NCBI GenBank assembly: GCA_015179045.1
Contig: WHUZ01000005.1
Span: 1,364,001 to 1,428,000 of the forward strand
Length of the DNA stretch: 64,000 nt
DNA from: Kalaharituber pfeilii
Lineage: Eukaryota > Ascomycota > Pezizomycetes > Pezizales > Pezizaceae
Direction: 5' to 3'
Part shown: positions 25,529 through 35,800 of the stretch, one piece after another
How positions within the stretch are numbered: the stretch's first letter is position 1
Layout: each line of letters opens with the position of its first letter
Translations under genes and position numbers: made by a program
The notes under the pieces: model-generated
The model's input: the letters and a program-made list of their open reading frames with translations, nothing else
What the model was told of the DNA's origin: nothing
Database searches by the model: none

Positions 25529-26380
25529 ATGGTCCGAACATCCGTTCTTAATGACTGCTTGAACTCCATCAACAATGCCGAGAAGGCTGGGAAGAGGCAG
25601 GTCATGATCAGGCCTAGCTCTAAGGTCATTGTGAAGTTCTTGAGCGTCATGCAACAACACGGTATGCGATAAAAATCTCTTCCACTCGGTTTCTGTGTCT
25701 TTTCAATGCGATTGGATATGTCGGATTGATAGTTACAAAACTCGTGGGTAACTATTGGAGAACATGCCATTTTGGATTCTACGGCGTGTGCAAATTGAAG
25801 TGAAAAATACAAGTTTGAACCAGAACACTAGAATCGGGTTGATAACTAGACGAACCGTCCTGATTTCCTCCACGACCTTTGTCCTTTAATGGCCCGAAAG
25901 ATTAAACCATTCTTCAGCCTGGATCCTTACACATTGGAGTTCTTTAATTTCATTTCCACGAATTCTAACGTTTAAATCCTGGCTACATTCCTTCTATCAT
26001 GCATTGCTTTGTTAGCATGGTTTGTTAGGTGCAATGACTAATATGGAGGGCAATTATAGGATACATTGGCGAATTTGAGGAGGTCGATGATCACCGTTCC
26101 GGAAAAATTGTCATCCAACTCAACGGCCGTATCAACAAAACTGGCTGCATCTCTCCACGATATAATGTCCGTCTTGCGGAAATGGAGAAGTGGGTCGTGA
26201 AGCTTCTTCCTTCCCGTCAGTTCGGTTACATCGTTTTGACCACATCTGCCGGTATCATGGACCACGAGGAGGCCAGGAGAAAGCATGTTGCTGGCAAAAT
26301 CATTGGATTGTACGTCACCTGTCTACCCCCTTATGACTACTTCGACGCTAATACATTTTACGTAATATAGTTTCTATTAA
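25529..26380 (+). CDS. RPS22: 40S ribosomal protein S22 (uS8)
   Basis: Small-subunit ribosomal protein uS8 (human RPS15A), binding 18S rRNA. Three exons, 130 aa, the standard family length. It opens [19 protein letters not shown] and continues through [19 protein letters not shown], where intron 1 splits the Gly codon, then [16 protein letters not shown] and [19 protein letters not shown]. Intron 1 (25662-26059) is 398 nt, far longer than others in the window. Intron 2 (26310-26370, branch GCTAAT) precedes a 10-nt terminal exon that completes the normal ending GFFY. All expected residues are present. Confidence 0.97.
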
Positions 26381-26804
26381 ATGTTCCGATAAGTCCAACA
26401 AGTTAGAATAAATCCATTCTTGTAACTCGTGCATGACCGGCTCCATGTGCATCCTCCTCCATCAACTTCATATATCCTCCTCGCCATTATCCTGCAAGTG
26501 TTCATCTGGGCTAGGTTTATTATTACTCTTTGTGCAAAGGGTTTACCGGTGCCAAATCTTGCCTGTTGTCGAGAGTTGCAATATCTGGTTTTCTTAGCAT
26601 TCCTGTACGTTAATTGGGGCTTAAGGGTAACATAAAAGCAGGGTTTAGCTGGGATTCATGTTTTTCATGTTTTTCTCTCCGTTTTTCAAATTTTGGGGTG
26701 GAATCTAGTTTGCAATGAGAATTGACTGCTAGGTACGCCCTTTTGACCAATTAGCTCCATTGTTGTAGCTTGAATGTGCGCTTGCATAGGAGACGCAGGG
26801 CATA

Positions 26805-27447
26805 CAGTTAGACCTTGCTATAATGAACACACCACACTCTCGGATTTCCATCCCCACACAATTTAACCTTGCTATAATGAAATCGCACCAAATAGTGTAA
26901 TGAAAAAATTTAGAGGAAGTTATTTATATTTACATGCAAATTGTTCTTGCTATAACGAAAAGACGCTAATTAAATCCAGAGAAACCCCCCGCTACTCGCT
27001 GCCTTGCCTCCTGCGCACCAGTAATTCTTAAGCAGCCCAGAAAACAGCAACTATGTCGCTAAGCACTAGTGGTTAGTTTAAACCAAGCTGTGAGTGTCTG
27101 TTGTGTCGCCGCTGGCTAATAGGTATCTCGACTGTTTGTGCCCTGATCACGGTTGTCAATCTACAGTGACCCGTAAAAAGTCTTGGTGATTGGGCAATAT
27201 TGTTATTTTTAATCTCCCACTATCACTGCTCCTTAAATTTCTATTTCCATTCCTACCACCACCGTCCCATTCGAATTGATCTCTTAATGTGGCTATTTCC
27301 ATTACTAGTAAGTCTTCATTAGTAGCAAAGCTCAGTAAAGACTGCGAATTCAGGTGCCAAGACTATATGACTACAGTAATTTGCCAAAATTTTCTATACT
27401 GAAAACCTTGCCAAATTTTACGTCATCATTATAGTAAGGTCTGACTG
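26805..27447. mobile_element. non-autonomous pogo/Tc1-mariner-type element (MITE)
   Basis: 643 bp bounded by terminal inverted repeats. The left end reads CAGTTAGACCTTGCTATAAT from 26805; the complement of the right end reads CAGTCAGACCTTACTATAAT from 27447 inward, two mismatches in about 22 bp. A TA dinucleotide flanks each end (26803-26804 and 27448-27449), the target duplication of the Tc1/mariner superfamily, and termini starting CAGT are typical of the pogo/Fot1 branch. The left subterminal part repeats the CTTGCTATAAYGAA motif at about 26868-26880 and 26946-26959. No transposase frame is present, so it would need enzyme from elsewhere. Confidence 0.8.
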
Positions 27448-27834
27448 TAGTTTCATACATATTCAGATGACTAGTGTTGCTGGTATTGCTGGGGTTGATA
27501 TCCATGCGCTTCAGACACATGAATTGGCGAGTGAAGAATCCACGAAGGCTTGTAAGTTTGGGGCAAGCTACTCTGAGATGATCCAAGAAAGGCTTGGGAG
27601 ATGGTGCTCGATTCAATAAAGGGCAGGGATGTAAGGGCCTCCACTTCCGCGCTGGGTTCCAACATCACTTTGAGGTCCTGCTCGAACTACATATGGGAGA
27701 CTATCGCTGAGCAAAAGCCGATTTTGTTAGCGTCGATTTGGTGGGATGAGGCCGTACGTGGGGTTGCTTGCATGGAGGGGTTGGTAGCCTTCCGCAAACG
27801 TAATCGATGGCGCACTGCTTTGGACGCCAAGGCC

Positions 27835-28285
27835 CAAGGTATTGCTAAACTCAACGAAGTATGCAATGAACACAGTTCACTAGTGTGTCACGTGCCCAAA
27901 GACTACGGTAACCCCGGCCTGGGGACACAAAGTAGAGTACAAGCAATAAAAAAAAAAAATTATCAAGACGGTAGGTCCAAGAAGCCTTACTAGTTCTGTA
28001 ATTCTTGACTGTAGAAACCTTGCACAATATGAGAAGCTATTTCTGTTGGTTGGTTGTGCACTTTAATGAAATTGTGCTGCACAACGACCGATCAATCGAT
28101 ACCTACCACTTCTGGGTAGTACCCACCAAGGTGCCCACAGCCAGGCTAAGTAGGTACCTATTTTATCAGCGTAGTCAGAATAAAGAGGGATTCCCCCCAA
28201 GGTGTCGATATCAACGAAAAACACACAAGGTCTTGGTACGGCAAATTGGCCGCCCCGTGCAACGTGACTTTACTAGGTACAAGGT
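27835..28285. promoter_or_regulatory. cluster of six CAAGGT motifs (candidate zinc-responsive sites)
   Basis: CAAGGT occurs at 27835-27840, 28127-28132, 28198-28203, 28226-28231 and 28280-28285, and as its complement ACCTTG at 28017-28022. By chance about 0.2 copies would be expected in 450 bp on both strands. CAAGGT is, as I recall, the core bound by the fungal zinc regulator ZafA/Zap1 and is found before zinc-uptake genes. The next gene downstream, 480 bp from the last motif, is a Zps1/Pra1-type zinc-binding secreted protein. Binding is inferred, not shown. Confidence 0.5.
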
Positions 28286-28765
28286 AAAAAACTATCAAAC
28301 CGCGAAGTTGCATGCCGCCGAGGTGCTTCGAGAATGATATGACCCGGATTCAGCGATAACAGAGACAGAAAGGTTGTATGACATTGGTCCAATACTGATT
28401 AATCAACTCGGTTTTCCCTGCTTGTGCCCCCAATGTTCGAGACGGCCCACCATGCTGCGTGGGATGCCAACTGTGATCTGTTAGGATTGTTGAGCAAGCA
28501 TATGTTGTCATCAGGCTGCCATGCTGCTTCGCTTACACAACATAACAATTTGTTTCCCCGATCTTGTCATGCAGCCCAGTCATTACTGCAGGTATACCAG
28601 AGCTTCGGACAACGGTTGAGCATAAGTAGACCCTCTTTTCCCCATCCACCCACCACCCCACCATCCCATTAACATATACCAAAGTTGCCTCCGACTTAAC
28701 ACCCCTTCGTCCAATTCATCCCTCCGCACTCCTGCATCTTCATCTTTATACGGACGTAACGAGCC

Positions 28766-29617
28766 ATGAAGTTCCTTGTGGTCCTTGCAAACCTAGCTTC
28801 TATCCTTCCCTATGCTTTGGCTGCTCCTAAGCCGCCCACTCCCACTCCGACCCCCCTCCCCCACGAGACCCCTCTCATAGGACCCCTTGGCGTGCAAATA
28901 CACTCCTCCTGCAATGCAACCGAGCGCCACCAGCTCCTCCACGCCCTTGCCGAGACTGAGCAACTCGCTCTCGTTGCCCGCGATCATGTGCTCAACAATG
29001 GCCCGTCTGACAAGCTGTTCAAGAAGTACTTTGGTAAAGGCCCTACTGCCGAGGTGATTGGGTGGTTCCAGAAGCTTCTTACCGGTGATAAAAGCGGAGT
29101 GTTGTTGCGCTGTGACGATATCGACTCGAACTGTCATCAAGATGGCTGGGCAGGGCATTGGCGAGGCGAGAATGCCACAGAGGAGACGGTCATTTGCGAG
29201 TTATCATACCAGATCCGCCGCCCATTGGAGCAGATGTGCGCACTGGGCTATGAGGTTGCCACCCATAAGACCAACGTCTTCTTTGCATCCGATCTAGTCC
29301 ACCGATTCTTCCACGTACCAAAAGTGTCCGAGTTGGTCATCGACCATTTCACAGACTCATATGAGGAGTGCTTGGAATTTGCCAAAGCCAATAGCACATT
29401 TGCTGTGAGAAACACAAACTCTCTGCAGTTCTTCGCCTTGGAGGCATACGCCTATGATGTTGCAATTCCCGGAGTTGGTTGCCCGGGAAAAGTGAAGACA
29501 TCAACTAAGGAGCCAGAGACAACTGCTCCAACAACAACACAAACGTCGGGACCAACAACGACCGAGGCTCCCAAGGTTTGCCACACACATGCTGATGGAG
29601 TCGAGCACTGCGAGTAG
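28766..29617 (+). CDS. secreted zinc-binding protein, Zps1/Pra1/Asp f 2 family
   Basis: Single exon, 283 aa. A signal peptide ([19 protein letters not shown]) is followed by a short Pro/Thr linker. The mature part matches the family of yeast Zps1, Candida Pra1 and Aspergillus Asp f 2, secreted zinc scavengers ('zincophores') induced by zinc limitation: [82 protein letters not shown]. It has a metalloprotease-like (M35-related) fold without a clear HExxH. A Thr-rich segment (residues about 247-270) precedes the terminal [12 protein letters not shown], the His/Cys motif thought to bind zinc. In Aspergillus and Candida this gene is often divergent from a zinc transporter; no such partner is present here, the upstream 2.4 kb being gene-free. 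Confidence 0.9.
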   Translation: MKFLVVLANLASILPYALAAPKPPTPTPTPLPHETPLIGPLGVQIHSSCNATERHQLLHALAETEQLALVARDHVLNNGPSDKLFKKYFGKGPTAEVIGWFQKLLTGDKSGVLLRCDDIDSNCHQDGWAGHWRGENATEETVICELSYQIRRPLEQMCALGYEVATHKTNVFFASDLVHRFFHVPKVSELVIDHFTDSYEECLEFAKANSTFAVRNTNSLQFFALEAYAYDVAIPGVGCPGKVKTSTKEPETTAPTTTQTSGPTTTEAPKVCHTHADGVEHCE

Positions 29618-29998
29618 TTAGCTGAAGCTTGGAGATCGTCTTGGGATAAAAGAAGGGATGTATGATGATAATGAGATTTTTATTTTTACCTTTTTTTCTT
29701 TCTCCTTTCATTGCCTATTGTTAGATTTCTTTGTCTTTCCTTAAGCACCTAATGTAAATTCATTTCTTATCTTTCCCTCAGCCTAGTACATAGTCAATTA
29801 TGTCAATACGATTTATGATTTCTTCAGCATTTGAACAACTCCGTAAAGTGCATGTGAATCAATGGAATGTATTTTGATATTCTAGTAGATAAATCAGTCC
29901 CGAAAAACGAAACAATCAAACTGTAGTGTAACAAAAAAAATAAAAAATAAATACATAACAAAAAATGTGTCCCGAAGTAAAAAGAAAAATAAATGAAA
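29618..29998. other. convergent intergenic region
   Basis: 3' regions of the zincophore-like gene (+) and NSA2 (-); A/T-rich, with an A-rich run near 29930-29990. Nothing else seen. Confidence 0.5.
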
Positions 29999-31040
29999 TT
30001 ATACAAGTAACACCCTATCGTAAGTACATGAATTAGCATCTTCTGGAGCGACAAGGTATAGAGAATTCCTCTATTGTACTTACGCATTCACACACCCGTC
30101 ATTCTCTGGATTGTTTGTAATTTGTGCCCATTTACCCCACACAACCTTCCCCCAGCGGTGACCAATCCCAATTCACTAACGTTAACCTCAATAATTGTAC
30201 CCTTCGTCAATACACCCAGTTGGGTATACATAGGTGATTGAGGATTCTTCTTGACACTGAGTATGGGTAGTTGAACTGTTACGCCCAACTCAGGATGTGT
30301 GACATTTGCTTTTTTATAACGGAGACCCATGGGACGGATGAAACGCTCATATTTGACAGGTCGTCGAGTGAAATCGTTTCCAACTAGATATTTCGATTAA
30401 CACTGTCGATGCTCCTTCTTGCGAATTCGCCCACTTACCGAATGTAGGCTTTGTAATAACCCTCTTCCACCCCTTCTTCGATGTTTTCTTCCCCGTCTTG
30501 ACAACCTTGAACATCTCCTCCTCTGAAATCCCCCTCACCTTCGGAATCGGTACACTAAACTTGGCAGCCTTTTCCGCCCTTTTCTGCTTAATTGCTGTCG
30601 ACAGCGCCTTAGCCGAAGTCGGCTGGGCCCTGTCGAGCAGGTAAGCTGGAAGCGGGTTGGCACCAGGCTCCGACGGGCCAGAGTCGTTCTTGATATTCTT
30701 CTGCTCATGCTTCTTGATAGTCTTGCGGAGCTGGATCTTCTCGGCATGCCGCTTTTTGGCGTACATCTTCGCGCGAAAGCCATGGAGGGATTGGGCCTCC
30801 TTTGAGATCCTGTGGCCTTCACGGGCGGCCTTCTTGCGCCTAGTTAGTGCGGAGAGGAGGTTAGCTGTCTGGATCTCCGAGGGGACTGAGTGATGAAAGA
30901 CATACTTTTTCTCATCGTGGTCCAGACGCTTGCCATGAAGCTTCTGCCACCGTTCGATATACTCGTGCTGAGGCTACTCCGTGATCACGAAATCGATTAG
31001 CATTGCTATACCGAGGAGGCGAGAATCGGAGGCATACCAT
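29999..31040 (-). CDS. NSA2: 60S ribosome biogenesis factor NSA2 (frameshifted in this sequence)
   Basis: Nucleolar factor of pre-60S maturation (27S rRNA processing), related to eS8. Five exons; introns 30974-31037, 30840-30905, 30384-30438 and 30015-30083. The first coding exon is only the ATG (31038-31040), spliced to CCTCAG to give [15 protein letters not shown], the family start. It continues [60 protein letters not shown] and [20 protein letters not shown]. There the frame breaks: the C run at 30149-30153 is five long, while six would give [19 protein letters not shown] and, after the last intron, the canonical end NAVLLV. With that base the product is 262 aa, the family's normal length. 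Divergent from the mitochondrial L21 gene. Confidence 0.93.
30149..30153 (-). other. probable missing base in NSA2 (G5 run)
   Basis: Coding-strand G5 where G6 keeps [20 protein letters not shown] open to the normal C-terminus. Confidence 0.75.
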
Positions 31041-31445
31041 TGTGAATATGTATTGAACGGCGAGCTGTGGGGGTACTAAGGGGGGTGCCGAGTGGAGGCG
31101 ATCTCCTGCCAGAAGAATGCAGCTTTCAGTGCGGGTGCGCTGGAGGAATACATCGATGGAGACTTGCAAATCTTGGCGGGTCTCGCTGATGCATGCTTAC
31201 ATAACCCGCACCCAAAGCGTCACGAAGCACATGACGCAGAAGACCGCTCCTCCCCAGCGTCGCGCATTCCAATTGCACTCGAGGGAGCACCCCGCAGCAC
31301 TCTCCTTGCCGCTGATATATGCGCGCGACGACATAGGTCCGCTCTCCGCCGTGTCAGAAAGCAGGAAGCCACAGCAGAAGCCGCAGGAAGCAGCAAGCGG
31401 GTCAAGGGACCCCGCTACACCCCGCCGCCCCTCGGCGCCGTCACA
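31041..31445. promoter_or_regulatory. bidirectional promoter region, NSA2 / mitochondrial bL21
   Basis: 405 bp between the start codons of two ribosome-related genes. GC-rich on the bL21m side. No specific site is claimed. Confidence 0.4.
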
Positions 31446-32114
31446 ATGTTTCTCCGCACGCTCATCCAGCGCACGCTCTTCCGCAGCGCTCCGCCTCGGG
31501 CGCAGCTCCCGTCACCGACTTTCTTCTGCGCAGTCCCGTACTTTCTACCGGTGCTCCCATATCTTGCAACTACTAAAGGCGGACGATTCCTTTCGACCAA
31601 CCCAATATCGCACCAGCTCCAAACGACATCCGCATCCACCTCTCCTCCACCGCCCCCGCAACCGGCGATATCGTCTTCCGACCATTCTGTCACAGACTCC
31701 GCCTCCCTTGCAACCCTCTTCCCCCTCCTCAAGCTCCAGCCCTCCCACTACATCACCATCCACATCAACAACTTTCCCTTCCTCGTCACCCCCGGCGACC
31801 AACTGACCCTCCCCTTCCGCCTCCCCGACGTCAGCGTTGGGGATGTCCTGCGGCTTACACACGCCTCTGTCCTTGGTTCTCGCGACTACACCATCAAAGG
31901 TGGTCCGTTCATTGATTCGAGCCTATTCGAGCTCAGGGCCCGCGTGGTTGAAGTTACAAGCGAGCCGATGCGGATTAAGATTAAGAAGAAGCAGAGAAAT
32001 AGGAGGAAGAAAACTGTTAAGAGCAAGCACAGGTACACAGTACTAAGAATTGGGGAGCTGATATTGAAGGATTTGCCGGCGGAGGGGGTTGCGGTGGGTG
32101 CTGCGCAGGTGTGA
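31446..32114 (+). CDS. MRPL49: mitochondrial large-subunit ribosomal protein bL21m
   Basis: Intronless, 222 aa. The N-terminus (MFLRTLIQRTLFRSAPPRAQ) is rich in Arg and hydroxyl residues and lacks acids, a mitochondrial targeting signal. After a Ser/Pro linker the L21 domain runs from about residue 95: SHYITIHINNFPFLVTPGDQ, LPFRLPDVSVGDVLRLTHAS, LGSRDYTIKGGPFIDSSLF and VVEVTSEPMRIKIKKKQRNR, closing with the basic KRNRRKKTVKSKHRYTVLRI-like segment typical of L21. Functions in the mitochondrial ribosome near the 23S-like rRNA. Divergent from NSA2. Confidence 0.88.
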   Translation: MFLRTLIQRTLFRSAPPRAQLPSPTFFCAVPYFLPVLPYLATTKGGRFLSTNPISHQLQTTSASTSPPPPPQPAISSSDHSVTDSASLATLFPLLKLQPSHYITIHINNFPFLVTPGDQLTLPFRLPDVSVGDVLRLTHASVLGSRDYTIKGGPFIDSSLFELRARVVEVTSEPMRIKIKKKQRNRRKKTVKSKHRYTVLRIGELILKDLPAEGVAVGAAQV

Positions 32115-32526
32115 GGCTCGAAGTGTTTAGGCCGGGAGTTCGGAGGAGGAGTTTTGAGGGCGACAAGGCTCTCCAATTTATCATATCATTAAAAAGACAG
32201 GCTAATCAGCCAAAAACGGGTGGATACCAAGGCCGTACAAACAGCAAGGAGGGTGGATACTTCATATATTGGCATGAATTGTACAATAAAGTTTTCAGTT
32301 GAATAGATGCATTGAGAAATCTGGAGTAGTCCAGGGTGGGATTAGTGAGAAGGGGAATTCAGCATTAGAGGATACACTTCCCTTCTTCTAGAACCAATAG
32401 GGTTCTCTGTGTACAAAAGCCTCTTTCTCTCAATATATACAATTTGTATATATACGTCACAGCGAGTTCAGGGTTACCCTCATCGCTCTTCAAAGAACAA
32501 AAACCTCAATAAACCATACTCTGAAA

Positions 32527-32563
<37 letters not shown>

Positions 32564-32821
32564 ATGGGGCTAAGTAAAGTTCAATCATTTAGAGAGGGCA
32601 GAGTGCGCCGTGGACAATAAATAAATGGCATGCTGATAGCTTGCACCAAATCTAGGCAATATAGCACTATTAACATAGAAAATAATCTAATCTACGACGC
32701 ACCTTGATACATCACATTAAGTATCGATTTCTACATGGTATAAAAGCGCAACGAAATTCATCAACAGCGAGCGGTCCCCTGAATCGAATATTAATCAACA
32801 CATCCCTACTCTGGCCCCACC
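32115..32821. other. convergent intergenic region with poly-A tract
   Basis: 3' regions of bL21m (+) and TOF1 (-). A run of about 31 A at 32534-32562. No gene seen. Confidence 0.5.
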
Positions 32822-35800
32822 CTACTCCTCGTCACTATCTACCACTGCCATTCTCTTCCTTCCTCTTACCACCTCTTGTCTCGGCGCCTCGTTCTCTTGA
32901 TTTTCTATATCTTGCTCCCTTTCCTTCTCTTCCTGTTCCCCTTCTCCCTCTCCCTCCCCATGACTCCGACTTCTACTCAAACTCTTATTCATCGCCAGCT
33001 CCTGGTCATCCTCATCCTCATCCTTCTCCGTCTCACTATCACTCCCACTACCTAATAACCTCGTCGAGGCCTTCGACGACGTATGTGAGGGCCTTGACAT
33101 GAATGATGTCGCGGAGTATTTACTAAATCTGGCAAAGTTTGTTTCCATGTCGCTGTCATTCATCTCCACTGGTTCAGTTTCCGGCTCTGAGTCTGGAGCC
33201 GCCGCTTCAGCGTCGGCAGCAGCATCCGCCATTTCTTCATCACTGTTATCACTGATGAATAACGACTTTGGCTTCTCCCCTCCGTTCTCCTTATCGGACT
33301 CTCCGTCTCCATCGTCCTCACCACTTTCCTCCCCCTTGCCTTTCCTCCTCTTCTTCCTCCTGCCTTCCTCCTCCCCCCCTTTTCTCTTCTTTGTACCTAA
33401 TACGGCTTCTTCCGCTGGCATCCCCAATTCCTTATCAATCTCTGTCCCCATCTTCAATCGCATCGCCCGTTCCTTTTCAAAGAATAGCCTGTCTCTCTCC
33501 TCGTCCTCCTCCTCGTCCGAATCATTGATATACACCGCCGACTTGATCTGTCTCCTCTTTTCATCGTCCCTCTTCTTTTTCGCCGCCAACTTCTTTTCCG
33601 CATCCTCTTCTTTTTTGCGCAGTGTTTCTTCGTCTTCTGGTTCTTCATCACTGCGGCGACGTCGACGACGAAGTTTCTTTTTCTTATCTTTCTTGGATTT
33701 GCGGGGCTTAAGGACATTGGGCCCAAAAAGGTGCTCATCATCAGACCGACTATGGTCAATCCCATCATCCTCGTCCTCATCCTCATCATCGGAAGACTCA
33801 AGCCGGTTGGCACGTGGTCGGGCTTTGCGTCGGAGAAAGTCTTCTGCGGTTTTACCATCTTCATAGGTGGGGGGTTCGTCCGTGTATTTTTTGAGGAGAG
33901 CCAGGTGGTCACGGAGGGCAGCAGCGGTGATTGAACCGGGGAGTTCCCATTTAAGCTTATCGTCTGCCAGAGTGTTTGTTAGCAAGTTATGATAACGATA
34001 GGAGTGCAAGGCAACACACCATCTATAGTAGACGGCTTAAATCCCAATATCCTCAGCAACAACATCACCTTTGAATCCTGCGAAAGAGTCGCCTTCCTCT
34101 CATCTGTATCCGGAGACAGAACAAACGGCGGCGCGGCTCCCTCTGGCGGCTTCAATGCGTCCACAGGCGCTTCTTCGCCCTCCAGCGTTACCTCCTCCAT
34201 TCTTCGAGCAGTAGTCTCGCTTTCCCAAGCTTGCCGTTCGTTTATAGCCGAATTGAGAACTTTCTTAACCCAGTCGATGGTGTCATCTTTGTTTTCGTTT
34301 ATGAGCACAGAAACAGCGACGCCAACTTGTTCGCTGTAGGAAAGTTTGGGGCTAACTTCAAGTTCGACAGGTGCTCTGTTGTCCTGATGTTAAGAACATT
34401 CATATTTGTGTAACTACGAGAAGAACGTACCTAGGCTTCCGCGTCTTTGGTTGCTCATCATGCCCATATTGTATAAAATAATGCGTTCGATTGGTTTTTG
34501 TAAATAGTAGCTTTCAAGAAAAATTAGCATATCCTAGAATGCTAGCGTTCAGGGCAACATGCTTACCTCAACATATAGCGCTGGTGTCTTCTGCAATTTC
34601 CTGACCAGCTGCTTGATATAATATCTCGTAAACTGATCTACCTCCTTATAGGCCGGATGTGTCACTGGCAAAGCTTCCTTGCCCTTCATCATGCGATTCA
34701 GCAACTCCAACACATCAATCCTAAACAACACAGCCTCTAATTCTCTCTTCACGAATACCCTATGCAAGAACGAAATCGCTCTCTTCATCTGCGCGTATTC
34801 CAGCTCATTATAATACGCAAGAAACTTAAGGAACGTGTCAACAGCAGAGTTACTCATGAACTTTGTTTCATATTTGATAAAGTTGAATGCCCGTTCTCGG
34901 GTCACGCGGCTATTCTCGGCGTTTAGCTCCTCATCGGATTCAGAGATGTTACCATCCCCAGTTTCGTCGGGCTCGCCATCAACTGTGTTGGCATTAGAGT
35001 TGGCTTTATTGCGTTTGGTTTTTTGACGCTTGGCTTTGATAAAGATGTAGGTGTTTTGCTTAGAGTAGCGTTCTAGCACACGGAGGTGGACGTGGGCCAA
35101 TTCAGTGCAGGCGTCGAGGTATCTAGATAGGTTAGCTAGTCGGACTAAAATGTTTCAGTGAATAGACAAGACAATACCCGAATGGTTGGGCCTTGTAAGT
35201 ACGAAGAATCGACAAAATTAACTCTAGTGTTGATTCCTCGTAAAATATTCTGTTTTGCATATTTTCTGCGATCTCTTGATCTTCTTCCAGTGGCGAGAGT
35301 GCCATGTCTTGCACTGTAAGTAGCTGGAGTACGTATCAGTAATTAGCGTATATAGGTTCAGGGTAACAGGTCAATATTACCAACTGAATCATACACCGCA
35401 TTGCGGCCTCAAGATCTACCCATTGCTTCAATGTACGAAAATCAGTAGATTATTCTCATGCGGCTGGTTAAATTCTAAATTTAGCAGACCTTTAAATCGT
35501 ACCACTCCATCATGGATTTTTGGAGTAGGATCAACGTTTCCTGATTCAGCACTCCCGCGATTAGAGCAAAGCTGAGGTCGCTATCAGCATCCACTTCAAC
35601 GGTAGGCTTGACCTTGCGGCGCATTCGCTCGGCAGCGAGGAACCAGGAAATGAGATAAAAAAATTGGCGGGGGTGGGATTGTTGGAGAACTCTTTCGGCT
35701 TCCCGCTCGACGGCGCGGCGAATGTGGCTGAATAATGCTGTCTAAATATGAGCACCCACTCGTAATATGTCCTTTCTGAGCCCGCAAAAACCATTAACAT

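Larger units (their letters stand above)
26381..28765. other. repeat-bearing intergenic region
   Basis: 2.4 kb without a supported gene. It contains the RPS22 3' region, the 643-bp MITE at 26805-27447, and 1.3 kb of sequence upstream of the zincophore-like gene that includes six CAAGGT motifs (listed separately). A frame at 27601-27993 has no recognisable motif. Confidence 0.5.

Noticed and set aside
27601..27993. 130-codon open frame downstream of the MITE
   Set aside because: No recognisable motif, splice partner or composition bias; likely chance.
33099..33866. 255-codon Ser-rich frame opposite the TOF1 tail
   Set aside because: It is the complement of the acidic/Ser-rich C-terminus of TOF1, which is the family-supported frame.
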